Below are positions 16,540-24,433 of a stretch of 64,000 bases of DNA, one piece after another. The notes under the pieces are model-generated. The model saw only the letters and a program-made list of their open reading frames with translations, did not search any database and was not told the DNA's origin. A program made the position numbers and the translations under genes. Numbering within the stretch: the stretch's first letter is position 1; every line of letters begins with the position of its first letter. Origin of the DNA: CAKOSP01 sp964369625 (GTDB lineage: Bacteria; Bacillota_I; Bacilli_A; RF39; UBA660); the NCBI GenBank assembly GCA_964369625.1, contig CAYJFC010000001.1, positions 18,921 through 82,920 on the forward strand. Direction: 5' to 3'.

Positions 16540-17658
16540 ATGAAAAATATAAAAGATATAGATTTAAAGAATAAAAGAGTTATAATACGTTGTGATTTGA
16601 ATGTACCAATGTCTAGTGGCACCATTAGTGATTCAAATAGAATTATCAAGTGTTTAAATACATTAAAATATCTACTTAGTAATAACTGTAAAATAATTAT
16701 TTTAAGTCATTTTGGACGTATAAAACATGAAGAAGATAAGGAAAAATATTCACTTAAAATAGTGGCAAAAAAATTAAGTGAAATGATGGAATATCCGGTG
16801 CATTTTATAAATAGTTGTTATGGAAATAAAACTAAAGAAATAGTAGATTCATATCCTTTAAAATCTATTATTATGTTAGAAAATACAAGATTCATGGATT
16901 TAGTTGATAAACAAGAGAGTCATAACTACAGTGAGCTAGCAAAATACTGGGCTTCACTTGCAGATATATATATAAATGATGCTTTTGGTTCAAGTCATAG
17001 AGAACATGCTAGTACAGCTGGTATATGTAAATATTTACCAAGTGCAGTAGGATATTTAGTAAAAGAGGAAATAGAAAATTTAAAGCCTTTAATAAATATT
17101 GATAAAAGACCTTTTACAATATTTATGGGGGGAGCTAAAGTGGAAGATAAACTTCCTATTATAAAAAAATTATTGCCTAAATGTGATTATTTACTATTAG
17201 GAGGAGGAATTCTCAATTCGTTTTTAAAAGCGATTAACATAGAAATATATGATTCTTTAGTAACAGAAGATCCTCTTATTATTAGAGAGTTAAAAGAATT
17301 GTATATAAGTTATGAAAATAAAATTATACTAACTAAAAATTATATTGTTGATGATAATAAAATATTAGATATAAATATTGAAGGTTATAAAAAATATTTA
17401 AATGAAAGTAATTTAATATTTATAAATGGAACACCTGGAGTATTTGAAAATGATAAATTTAAAAAAGGAACAGAAGATTTGCTTAATTACGTTAAAACGC
17501 TTGATGCAGAGGTGATAGTTGGAGGGGGAGATACTGTCAGCGCAGTTAAGAAGATGAATTTGGAAAATGAATATAAGTTTGTATCAAGTGGAGGAGGAGC
17601 TACACTTGAATATATTGCAGATGGTACTTTAAAAGCCCTAGAATGGATAGATAAATGA
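16540..17658 (+). CDS. pgk: Phosphoglycerate kinase
   Basis: Transfers phosphate from 1,3-bisphosphoglycerate to ADP. Family signatures are RVIIRCDLNVPMSSG near residue 20, SHFGR, HREHAST, MGGAKVEDK, and the nucleotide-binding GGGDTVSAVKKM and SSGGGATLEYI near the C-terminus. At 372 residues it is about 20 shorter than Bacillus Pgk. AGGAGATG precedes the ATG. Its stop overlaps the tpiA start (ATGA). Confidence 0.95.
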   Translation: MKNIKDIDLKNKRVIIRCDLNVPMSSGTISDSNRIIKCLNTLKYLLSNNCKIIILSHFGRIKHEEDKEKYSLKIVAKKLSEMMEYPVHFINSCYGNKTKEIVDSYPLKSIIMLENTRFMDLVDKQESHNYSELAKYWASLADIYINDAFGSSHREHASTAGICKYLPSAVGYLVKEEIENLKPLINIDKRPFTIFMGGAKVEDKLPIIKKLLPKCDYLLLGGGILNSFLKAINIEIYDSLVTEDPLIIRELKELYISYENKIILTKNYIVDDNKILDINIEGYKKYLNESNLIFINGTPGVFENDKFKKGTEDLLNYVKTLDAEVIVGGGDTVSAVKKMNLENEYKFVSSGGGATLEYIADGTLKALEWIDK

Positions 17659-18326
17659 AATATATAATAGTTAACACTAAAAAGAAAATGTCTTTAGAAA
17701 AAATAAAGGTATACTATGATAATATAAGTAAATTTGGTTATGAAAATGTCAAATTAATTATTTGTCCTGAAAAAAAACATTTAAATATTTTTTCTAAAAG
17801 AAATTATTGCTTAGGAGCACAAGATTTTAGCGATATTTCTGATTTAATAGATAACAATGTTACACATTGTATAGTAGGACATTATGATAGCAGAAATGCT
17901 GGTGATAGTGATCAAATAATAAGCAAAAAAATTAATATTCTTCAGGAAAATAATATAAAACCAATTTTATGTATAGGAGAATATGAAAAAAGCGAGAATG
18001 TTTATAAAAAGCTTGAAAAACAAATAGATAATATATATATGAGTATAAAGAAACCGGAATATATAATAGTGGCATATGAACCTTTTTGGGCTATAGGAAC
18101 TAATATCGAAATTGATAACAATTTAATAGAGGATGTATTAATATATATTAAGAAGTATATATTTAATAATTATGGAGTCAGGGTAAGTGTAATATATGGG
18201 GGTAGCGTTAACAAAGATAATATAAGTTCTTTAAATAAGTTAAAAGAAGCTGATGGATATTTAATTTCAAGTGGCGCATTACAAAGTGAAAATTTAAAAG
18301 AAATAGTGAAGTATTTCCAAGGGTAA
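17655..18326 (+). CDS. tpiA: Triosephosphate isomerase, divergent
   Basis: A short TIM barrel of 223 residues (about 250 is usual) that interconverts dihydroxyacetone phosphate and glyceraldehyde-3-phosphate. Asn7 and Lys9 replace the NWK start motif as NTK; the catalytic His is His76 and the catalytic Glu is Glu142 in YEPFWAIGT. Loop 4, normally HSERR, reads HYDSR, so the usually invariant Glu97 (standard numbering) is Asp78. The phosphate loop IYGGSV is intact, and the GGASL loop is SSGAL. Operon position with pgk supports the assignment. Activity is likely but its efficiency is uncertain. Confidence 0.88.
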   Translation: MKYIIVNTKKKMSLEKIKVYYDNISKFGYENVKLIICPEKKHLNIFSKRNYCLGAQDFSDISDLIDNNVTHCIVGHYDSRNAGDSDQIISKKINILQENNIKPILCIGEYEKSENVYKKLEKQIDNIYMSIKKPEYIIVAYEPFWAIGTNIEIDNNLIEDVLIYIKKYIFNNYGVRVSVIYGGSVNKDNISSLNKLKEADGYLISSGALQSENLKEIVKYFQG

Positions 18327-18350
18327 CATTCGTTACCTTTTTCTTTTTCT
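18322..18350 (+). terminator. Terminator of tpiA
   Basis: GGTAAC/GTTACC stem with an ATTC loop, overlapping the stop codon, followed by TTTTTCTTTTT. Confidence 0.78.
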
Positions 18351-18355
18351 CATAA

Positions 18356-18417
18356 TTCGACAAATGTTTACAACTATTTACACTGGTTGACAAAAAATTT
18401 ACTAGTATTTTGTCAAA
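18356..18417 (+). promoter_or_regulatory. Cluster of three candidate Spo0A boxes upstream of spo0A
   Basis: The Spo0A-box consensus TTTGTCRAA is matched perfectly on the minus strand at 18356-18364 (TTTGTCGAA) and on the plus strand at 18409-18417 (TTTGTCAAA), and at eight of nine positions on the minus strand at 18386-18394 (TTTGTCAAC). A TATAAT lies at 18426-18431. Spo0A autoregulation is known in Bacillus; binding here is inferred from the motif. Confidence 0.6.
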
Positions 18418-18425
18418 TAATAAAC

Positions 18426-18431
18426 TATAAT
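18426..18431 (+). promoter_or_regulatory. Probable -10 element of spo0A
   Basis: Perfect TATAAT 45 bases before the spo0A ribosome binding site region. No -35 at standard spacing; the nearest box for Spo0A ends eight bases upstream, which would fit an activator-dependent or autoregulated promoter. Confidence 0.45.
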
Positions 18432-18475
18432 GAATTTAGTTGTGAAAAATAATATGCTGTAAGAAAGGAACAAAA

Positions 18476-19234
18476 GTGGAAAAAATAAATCTGGTTGTTG
18501 TAGATGGAAATGAGGAAGTAACAAGCAGTATTAAAAATTATTTTGAAGTTCGTAGTGATATTAATATAGTAGCAAATTTCAAGGATGGTAATGAGGCTTT
18601 GGATTATTTAATAAATCCAAATAGTAATTACGATGTAATATTAATGGATTTAATATTGCCTAATATAGATGGAATTAACATCTTAGAAAATATGAAAAGA
18701 AGAAAGATAAATAAAAAAATTATAGTGCTTTCAAGTTATATAAGTGAAGATAGCACTAAAAAAGTAGCAAGTTTAGGTGTAAATTATTATATGCTTAAAC
18801 CATTTGATTTAAATTCTTTAGATGAAAGAATCAAAGATTTGTATAAAGTAAATGAATATAATTCAAATAAAAAAGCAAATTTAGAAATTGAAGTAAGTAG
18901 CATGCTTCATAATTTGGGAATACCATCTCATGTAAGGGGTTATCAATATATTAGAGATGGAGTAATATTACTTTTTAACAGAAATTCATTTGTAAGTTAT
19001 ATTACAAAAGATGTTTATCCCGAGATAGCAGAAAAATACGATACTACATCGTCAAGAGTGGAAAGAGCTATAAGGCATGCAATAGAAATTAGTTGGGATA
19101 GAGGAGATTTGAATTTAATGGAAGATTTATTTGGGCATAGTGTTGATTATGAAAGAAGTAAACCAACTAACTCAGAATATATTAATACTTTAGCAGATAG
19201 AGTCAAACTTAAAAGTAAAATGGTTATAGCATAG
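18476..19234 (+). CDS. spo0A: Sporulation master response regulator Spo0A
   Basis: Spo0A is the phosphorelay-activated regulator that commits cells to sporulation. The receiver (residues 1-125) has phosphoacceptor Asp58 (ILMDLILP), Ser86 at the Thr switch position and Lys108 in LKPFD. The second acidic pocket residue is Gly11 (VVDGNEE) instead of Asp. The DNA-binding domain carries the family signatures SRVERAIRHAIEISWDRG, LFGHSVD and KPTNSEYINTLAD. The start is GTG 18476 with AAAGGAA upstream. It lies alone between tpiA and gpmI, bounded by terminators. Confidence 0.97.
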   Translation: MEKINLVVVDGNEEVTSSIKNYFEVRSDINIVANFKDGNEALDYLINPNSNYDVILMDLILPNIDGINILENMKRRKINKKIIVLSSYISEDSTKKVASLGVNYYMLKPFDLNSLDERIKDLYKVNEYNSNKKANLEIEVSSMLHNLGIPSHVRGYQYIRDGVILLFNRNSFVSYITKDVYPEIAEKYDTTSSRVERAIRHAIEISWDRGDLNLMEDLFGHSVDYERSKPTNSEYINTLADRVKLKSKMVIA

Positions 19235-19250
19235 ATCTATACCTTTTTTA
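19222..19250 (+). terminator. Terminator of spo0A
   Basis: GGTTATAG paired with CTATA-CC across a seven-base loop containing the stop codon, then T(6); one bulged base. Confidence 0.6.
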
Positions 19251-19270
19251 TGGAATAAAAAAGTAAAATA

Positions 19271-19279
19271 TGTTAAAAT
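19271..19279 (+). promoter_or_regulatory. Extended -10 promoter of gpmI
   Basis: TG-T-TAAAAT, 12 bases before the purine-rich AGAAGAGGCG ribosome binding region. Confidence 0.45.
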
Positions 19280-19301
19280 ATATATAGAAGAGGCGAAAAA
19301 A

Positions 19302-20795
19302 ATGAAAAAAATATTGATGGTTATATTTGATGGATTTGGTCTTAGAGAAGAAAAAACAGGAAATGCTATATTAAATGCAAATATGAAAAATTATCAAGAC
19401 TTGTGGGATAATTATCCACATAGTTCACTTGAGGCATCTGGAAGTTTTGTAGGACTTAAGGATGGTCAATTTGGTAACAGTGAAGTAGGACATATGACTA
19501 TAGGTGCAGGTAGGCTTATTAAACAACATGAAACTATAGTTACAGAATTTTTAGAAAAAGAATACGAAGAAAATACAGAATTTACTAACATGCTTTCAAA
19601 AAAAGATAAACATTTTCATATAATGGGGTTATGTAGTGATGGTAATGTGCATGCTAATATTAATCATTTTATAAAATTATTTGATATACTTGTTAAAAAT
19701 GAAATAAAGCATATTCATTTTCATTTAATCACTGATGGAAGAGATACAATGGTGATGCAAGCTAATGAGTACATAAAGGCTATTGAAGATAGAATTGAAT
19801 TACATAGAGTTGGGGATATTACATCAATATGTGGAAGATACTATGCAATGGATCGTGATGAAAATTTAGAAAGAACAAAAATATATTACGATTTAGTTGT
19901 TAAAGGTGTAGGTATTGGAGCAATAGATCCTCATAAAGCTATACAAAATGGTTATGATAGAGGTATAACTGATGAATTCATTAAACCTATGATTTTAAAT
20001 ATTAACAATAAAATAAAAAATGATGATGTACTTATCTGGATGAATTATAGATCCGATAGAGCGAAACAAATATTAACAGCATTAACAGAGGAAACAATAG
20101 GATCTTTTAATGATGTACATTTAAAAGAATTATCAGTATATTCATTTTTACCAGTAGATAAAAATATAAAAACTATTAATTTTAACGAATTAGAGGACGT
20201 AACTAATCCACTAGGAATGTATTTATCTAAGTTAGGTATAACACAAGCTAGGGTAGCAGAAAGTGAAAAATATCCACATGTAACATATTTTTTTGATGGT
20301 GGATATAATGGAAAAATAGATAATTGTAGTAAATTTGAAGTAGCATCTCCAGATGTTGCAACCTATGATTTAAAACCGGAAATGAGTGCAACTGGAGTAA
20401 CAAAAAAAACAATAAAGTTAATGGAAGAGGATAAGGAGTTTATTCTTATAAATTTTGCTAATCCAGATATGGTAGGTCATACGGGAAATTTTGAAGCATC
20501 TATTACTGCATGTAAAGTGTTAGATTTATGTTTGGAAAAATTAATTGAAGCGGCAGATGATAATTTTTATAAATTGATTCTTTTAGCTGACCATGGTAAT
20601 GCTGATATTATGATTGATGAAAATAATAATATATGTACAACTCATACAATTAATAAAGTTCCCTTTATTATAAGGGATTCCAGTATAAATTTAAAATCGG
20701 AGGGAGATTTAACTATGGTAGCTCCAACGGTTCTTCATTATATGGATATTGCAGTTCCTAAAGAAATGCAAAATACTGAAATATTAATTAAGTAA
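19302..20795 (+). CDS. gpmI: 2,3-bisphosphoglycerate-independent phosphoglycerate mutase
   Basis: A two-metal alkaline-phosphatase-superfamily enzyme converting 3- to 2-phosphoglycerate; in Bacillus it is Mn2+- and pH-sensitive and linked to spore metabolism. Length 497 is standard. Motifs: IFDGFG with metal-binding Asp10, catalytic Ser60 in GNSEVGH, HLITDGRDT, MNYRSDRA, NPDMVGHTG, and DHGNADIM with the C-terminal metal ligands. It ends at an inverted repeat. Confidence 0.96.
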   Translation: MKKILMVIFDGFGLREEKTGNAILNANMKNYQDLWDNYPHSSLEASGSFVGLKDGQFGNSEVGHMTIGAGRLIKQHETIVTEFLEKEYEENTEFTNMLSKKDKHFHIMGLCSDGNVHANINHFIKLFDILVKNEIKHIHFHLITDGRDTMVMQANEYIKAIEDRIELHRVGDITSICGRYYAMDRDENLERTKIYYDLVVKGVGIGAIDPHKAIQNGYDRGITDEFIKPMILNINNKIKNDDVLIWMNYRSDRAKQILTALTEETIGSFNDVHLKELSVYSFLPVDKNIKTINFNELEDVTNPLGMYLSKLGITQARVAESEKYPHVTYFFDGGYNGKIDNCSKFEVASPDVATYDLKPEMSATGVTKKTIKLMEEDKEFILINFANPDMVGHTGNFEASITACKVLDLCLEKLIEAADDNFYKLILLADHGNADIMIDENNNICTTHTINKVPFIIRDSSINLKSEGDLTMVAPTVLHYMDIAVPKEMQNTEILIK

Positions 20796-20820
20796 CTAAG
20801 TGTAAAGCTTAGTTATTATC
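20793..20820 (+). terminator. Probable terminator of gpmI
   Basis: TAACTAAG/CTTAGTTA eight-base stem with a seven-base loop; the T tract (ATTATCTTTT) is imperfect. Confidence 0.55.
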
Positions 20821-20822
20821 TT

Positions 20823-20851
20823 TTGACACAATGTAACAAATATGTTATAAT
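20823..20851 (+). promoter_or_regulatory. Consensus promoter with extended -10
   Basis: TTGACA (20823-20828), 17-base spacer ending TGT, TATAAT (20846-20851). Every position of the sigma-A consensus and the TGn extension matches. Confidence 0.85.
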
Positions 20852-20874
20852 ACGAAACATATTTAGGGGGATTT

Positions 20875-21486
20875 ATGTTTGATCAAAAAACAATGGAATA
20901 TAAGGAACTTGACTTAAATAACTTACATGTTGAATTAAGGAAAATATATAATGATATTACTATTGTTACAAAGGAAAAAAATAATATTGTAAAAGATATT
21001 GATCAAGTAAATGAAGAAATAAAAAGCAAAAAGAATTTAAATAGAAAATTAATATTAGGAAATATAGTTTCTTGTATAGTTGGATCAATAATGGCATTAA
21101 GTATAACTGGAATCATACCTGCGGTTATATGTGTTTATTTAGTTATCTCAGCAGTAAGTATTAAAAATACAATTGATATTCATAAAAAAATAAATTTAAA
21201 AAATAAATTAAACAATAAATTTAAGGCCCATATCATAAATAAAAAGGATTTAATTGCTGAATTTAAAAAAAGTGCTGAAACTTTTAATTTATTGGAAAGT
21301 GCCTATAAAGATTATTGTCAGTGTTATAAAAATGAAATATTATCAGAAAAGGTAGATGAATATCAAAGAAATATAAATGAAATACAACTTGATGTTGATA
21401 AAATAAATTCAATGTATGATTTAGTTCCGCAGGAACTTTTAGAAAATATGATTTTTATAGAACTACTTATGGGAAGAAATAGATAG
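20875..21486 (+). CDS. Coiled-coil protein with a central membrane hairpin, unknown
   Basis: I do not recognise this 203-residue protein. Residues 15-60 form a charged coiled coil, residues 63-100 two closely spaced membrane segments (LGNIVSCIVGSIMALSI and GIIPAVICVYLVISAV), and residues 105-180 a second coiled coil. Both ends would be cytosolic. It has a perfect consensus promoter and an AGGGGGA ribosome binding site, implying strong expression, and is followed by mnmE after eight bases. Confidence 0.7.
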   Translation: MFDQKTMEYKELDLNNLHVELRKIYNDITIVTKEKNNIVKDIDQVNEEIKSKKNLNRKLILGNIVSCIVGSIMALSITGIIPAVICVYLVISAVSIKNTIDIHKKINLKNKLNNKFKAHIINKKDLIAEFKKSAETFNLLESAYKDYCQCYKNEILSEKVDEYQRNINEIQLDVDKINSMYDLVPQELLENMIFIELLMGRNR

Positions 21487-21494
21487 AGGTAAAT

Positions 21495-22835
21495 ATGGAA
21501 GATACAATTTGTAGTATAGCTACTAGTGTTAACAGTGGTGCAATAGCCATTATAAGAGTGTCAGGTAAAGATGCTATTTTAACTGTTAATGAAATATTTT
21601 CTAAAGATATAACTAATATGGAAAGTCATACCATAAATTATGGTCATATAATTTATAATAACTCTATAATAGATGAAGTTCTACTGATGCTGATGAAAGC
21701 TCCTAAAACGTATACTTGTGAAGATGTTATAGAAATAAATTGTCATGGTGGTATAAATACTACAAATAAAATATTGGAAATATTATTAGAAAAAGGAATA
21801 AGATTAGCTGAAAATGGAGAATTTACTAAAAGAGCATTTTTAAATGGAAGAATAGATTTAACTAAAGCAGAAGCAGTAAATGATTTATTAATGGCTAATT
21901 CAGATAGTTCTAGAGATATGGCTATGAATGCCTTAAACGGACGATTATATAGCAAAATAAATGATTTAAGAAGCGATATAGGAAAAATTTTAGCAAATAT
22001 AGAAGTTAATATAGATTATCCAGAATATACTGACGAACTAGAAGTAACAGAATCACTTATGGATAAATATTTGGAAGAAATTAACAATAAACTCAAACAA
22101 ATAATAAAAGATTCGAAAAATGGACAAATTATTAAAAATGGAATAAATGTAGTTATTATAGGAAGGCCAAACGTCGGTAAGTCTAGTTTGTTAAATGCAT
22201 TTTTAGACGAAAAAAAAGCAATTGTTACAAACATACCAGGTACTACAAGAGATATTGTTGAAGGAACAATTACTTTATCCAACATTACAATAAACTTTGT
22301 TGACACTGCGGGAATTAGAGAAACAACTGATGTTGTGGAAAAAATAGGCGTGGAAAAAAGTTTTGAAAAGTCAGAAAAAGCTGATTTGATTATATTAGTA
22401 CTTAATAATAATGAAGAATTAACATATGAAGATAAAAATTTGTTAGAAAGTGTTGATAAATCCAAAAGAATAATATTTGTTAATAAAGATGATTTAGATA
22501 GTAAATTAATAATTGAAGAAGAAGTTATATATGGAAATACTACTAAACTAAATGGTATAGATAATTTGAAAAATGCTATAATAGATAAATTAAAATTATC
22601 GGATATAACAAACTCTGACATGATATTTTTAGGAAATGTTAGGCAAATAAACCTTGTGAAAAAAGCTAGCGTTTCACTTGAAAATGCACTTAATGGTAAA
22701 GAAAATAATATGCCAATAGATTTAATTGAAATAGATATAAAAAATGCATGGCAATATTTAGGTGAATTAACAGGTGAATTTTATGAAGATGAATTAGTAG
22801 ATAAAATATTTAGTAATTTTTGTTTAGGAAAATAA
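21495..22835 (+). CDS. mnmE: tRNA uridine-5-carboxymethylaminomethyl GTPase MnmE
   Basis: With MnmG it modifies U34 of tRNAs reading two-codon boxes. The N-terminal tetrahydrofolate-binding domain starts DTICSIATSVNSGAIAIIRVSG. The G domain has Walker A GRPNVGKSS, the G2 loop GTTRDIVEG and switch II DTAGIRET near residues 220-275. The C-terminus ends FCLGK, with the conserved cysteine of the CxGK motif. Length 446 is close to normal. In most Bacillota mnmG follows directly; here about 1.6 kb of other genes intervene. Confidence 0.95.
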   Translation: MEDTICSIATSVNSGAIAIIRVSGKDAILTVNEIFSKDITNMESHTINYGHIIYNNSIIDEVLLMLMKAPKTYTCEDVIEINCHGGINTTNKILEILLEKGIRLAENGEFTKRAFLNGRIDLTKAEAVNDLLMANSDSSRDMAMNALNGRLYSKINDLRSDIGKILANIEVNIDYPEYTDELEVTESLMDKYLEEINNKLKQIIKDSKNGQIIKNGINVVIIGRPNVGKSSLLNAFLDEKKAIVTNIPGTTRDIVEGTITLSNITINFVDTAGIRETTDVVEKIGVEKSFEKSEKADLIILVLNNNEELTYEDKNLLESVDKSKRIIFVNKDDLDSKLIIEEEVIYGNTTKLNGIDNLKNAIIDKLKLSDITNSDMIFLGNVRQINLVKKASVSLENALNGKENNMPIDLIEIDIKNAWQYLGELTGEFYEDELVDKIFSNFCLGK

Positions 22836-22861
22836 AATTGATATTAATTATCAATTTTTTT
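22836..22861. terminator. Bidirectional terminator between mnmE and the membrane protein gene
   Basis: Perfect AATTGATA/TATCAATT stem with TTAAT loop, T(6) on the plus side and an A-rich flank giving U-rich RNA on the minus side. It overlaps the stop of the minus-strand gene. Confidence 0.75.
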
Positions 22862-23275
22862 ATGCATGAAGTACAAGTAAAGGGATAAAGGAAATAAAGC
22901 TAGATTAAATATTGAAAATAGTAATAAATAAATATTGAATTTACATGTATCTATTTCTTTTTTCATATAATATAAAGAAAATATACTAACAGGTATTCTT
23001 AACAGTATAAATATAACAAAAAAAGCCACTACAATTTCAAACTTTAATAAAAATACTATTACGTAATTAAAAAAAGTAATCACAGATAAGAATAAATAAA
23101 TAGGGTAATATAATAAATTTATATTAGTAGATAGATCATAATAAACATTGGGAATAATATAAAAATTCAAATCATAATTATATACTAAATAGTTTTTAAT
23201 TATCAATGAAATGCAAGCCAATGAATATATGATTAAGATTGCATTAATTGTATGTTTAATAATATTATTTTTCAC
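22844..23275 (-). CDS. Four-helix integral membrane protein, unknown
   Basis: 143 residues, with membrane segments at about 7-27, 52-80 (partly split), 79-100 and 115-135. No motif suggests a function. It is divergent from the BI-1 gene, with which it shares a palindromic double promoter. Confidence 0.6.
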   Translation of the reverse strand: MKNNIIKHTINAILIIYSLACISLIIKNYLVYNYDLNFYIIPNVYYDLSTNINLLYYPIYLFLSVITFFNYVIVFLLKFEIVVAFFVIFILLRIPVSIFSLYYMKKEIDTCKFNIYLLLFSIFNLALFPLSLYLYFMHKKIDN

Positions 23276-23291
23276 GTTTACCTCTAGTACA

Positions 23292-23316
23292 ATTATAACA
23301 CATTATATGTTATAAT
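23292..23316. promoter_or_regulatory. Palindromic divergent extended -10 promoters
   Basis: ATTATAACA (23292-23300) and TGTTATAAT (23308-23316) are perfect inverted repeats, so each strand reads TGT-TATAAT outward from a seven-base centre. The plus-strand copy serves the BI-1 gene and the minus-strand copy the four-helix protein gene. Confidence 0.65.
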
Positions 23317-23337
23317 ACGATTAAGAGAGGAGTAAAT

Positions 23338-23973
23338 ATGAAAGAAGTATTTAACAAAATATTTTTGTGGCTAGGAATAGGATTAATTATATCTTTTGTT
23401 ATGGGGTATTATTTATCAAATAACATTGAAATATTAGAAACGTATGTATATGGAATAGGACTACTACCTATCACAATAGCAACGCTAGTAATAGCATTTT
23501 TGTTTAAATTATTACTACTGAAATTGCCAACACCAATAATGTATGTTTTATATATACTATTTTCTTCATTAATAGGATTTACTATTGCAAGTATTTTTAT
23601 TTATTACGAATTATCTTCAATAATATCAATGTTGATGCTAACAGCAATTATATTTATGGCTATGGCTTTATATGGATATTTAACAAAAAAAGACTTATTA
23701 TCGTTTGGTAAAATGTTAATGTTTGGTTTATTAATAGTGATAATATTTTCAGTAATAAATATATTTATAGGAAATGAAACATTCGAAGTAATTATTACTG
23801 CAGTAAGTGCATTAATATTTGTCGGATTTATCGGTTATGATATTCAGAAAATAAAATCAATGTACAATGAAATAGATGACTCAAAATTAGTAATTTATGG
23901 GGCATTCGAACTTTATTTAGATTTTATAAATCTATTCTTAGATTTAATAAGATTGTTTGGAAAACAAAAGTAG
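23338..23973 (+). CDS. Bax inhibitor-1/YetJ-family membrane protein
   Basis: A 211-residue protein with seven hydrophobic segments. The signature of the BI-1 family is at the C-terminus: YDIQKIKSMY followed by GAFELYLDFINLFLDLIRLFG, where YetJ has the Asp pair that controls a pH-dependent calcium leak. It is placed between mnmE and mnmG together with a nucleotidyltransferase-like gene. Function in bacteria is calcium flux or membrane protein quality control; this is family knowledge only. Confidence 0.88.
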   Translation: MKEVFNKIFLWLGIGLIISFVMGYYLSNNIEILETYVYGIGLLPITIATLVIAFLFKLLLLKLPTPIMYVLYILFSSLIGFTIASIFIYYELSSIISMLMLTAIIFMAMALYGYLTKKDLLSFGKMLMFGLLIVIIFSVINIFIGNETFEVIITAVSALIFVGFIGYDIQKIKSMYNEIDDSKLVIYGAFELYLDFINLFLDLIRLFGKQK

Positions 23974-23991
23974 AAAGCTCTACTTTTTTTG
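23969..23991 (+). terminator. Terminator of the BI-1 gene
   Basis: AGTAGA/TCTACT stem, AAGC loop, T(7). Confidence 0.75.
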
Positions 23992-24019
23992 TTAAATAAA
24001 TGAATAAAAAAAAATAATA

Positions 24020-24028
24020 TGTTATAAT
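24020..24028 (+). promoter_or_regulatory. Extended -10 promoter before the nucleotidyltransferase-like gene
   Basis: TG-T-TATAAT identical to the elements at 20843 and 23308; no -35 visible. Confidence 0.55.
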
Positions 24029-24055
24029 AATTTACATGAAAGGCGTGAATTTATC

Positions 24056-24433
24056 ATGAATAAAAAAGAATTAATTGACTTATATAATACCTTAGATTTT
24101 AAAGAGGAGTGTATTATTGTTTCAGGTGGGTCACTTGTAATTCAAAATTTAAGAGATGTAACAGAGGATTTAGATATTTTTATTGAAGAAGAAACATTTG
24201 AAAAAATAAAAGAAAAATATAATATAAATCACAGTGATGTTAATTATAAAGGTACATTTAATTTAACTGATAATATCGAATGTAAAATAGTGGATTTTAA
24301 AAAAGAAAATTATGATATAGTTGATGGAATTAAAGTAGAATCTTTAGAAAGTGTTTATAAATTCAAAAAAGGATTAAATAGAGATAAAGATCAAAAAGAT
24401 ATCAAAAAATTAGAAGAGGTATTAAATAAATGA
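24056..24433 (+). CDS. Minimal nucleotidyltransferase-fold protein
   Basis: A 125-residue protein with the polymerase-beta-like nucleotidyltransferase core: SGGSLVIQNLRDVTEDLDIFI, where GGS and the DLD pair match the nucleotide- and metal-binding motif, plus a later Asp in KIVDFK. Proteins of this size occur as stand-alone NTases, in lincosamide-type transferases and in AbiE/MNT toxin-antitoxin systems. No partner HEPN or antitoxin gene is adjacent, so a toxin-antitoxin role is not supported. It overlaps mnmG by four bases and is probably co-transcribed with it. Confidence 0.65.
   Translation: MNKKELIDLYNTLDFKEECIIVSGGSLVIQNLRDVTEDLDIFIEEETFEKIKEKYNINHSDVNYKGTFNLTDNIECKIVDFKKENYDIVDGIKVESLESVYKFKKGLNRDKDQKDIKKLEEVLNK

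Noticed and set aside
22016..22621. 201-residue open frame antisense to mnmE
   Set aside because: No ribosome binding site or family features; its hydrophobic Ser/Leu-rich composition is what the complement of an AT-rich G domain gives.
24056..24433. Toxin-antitoxin module
   Set aside because: The nucleotidyltransferase-like gene has no HEPN or other small partner next to it and is coupled to mnmG.
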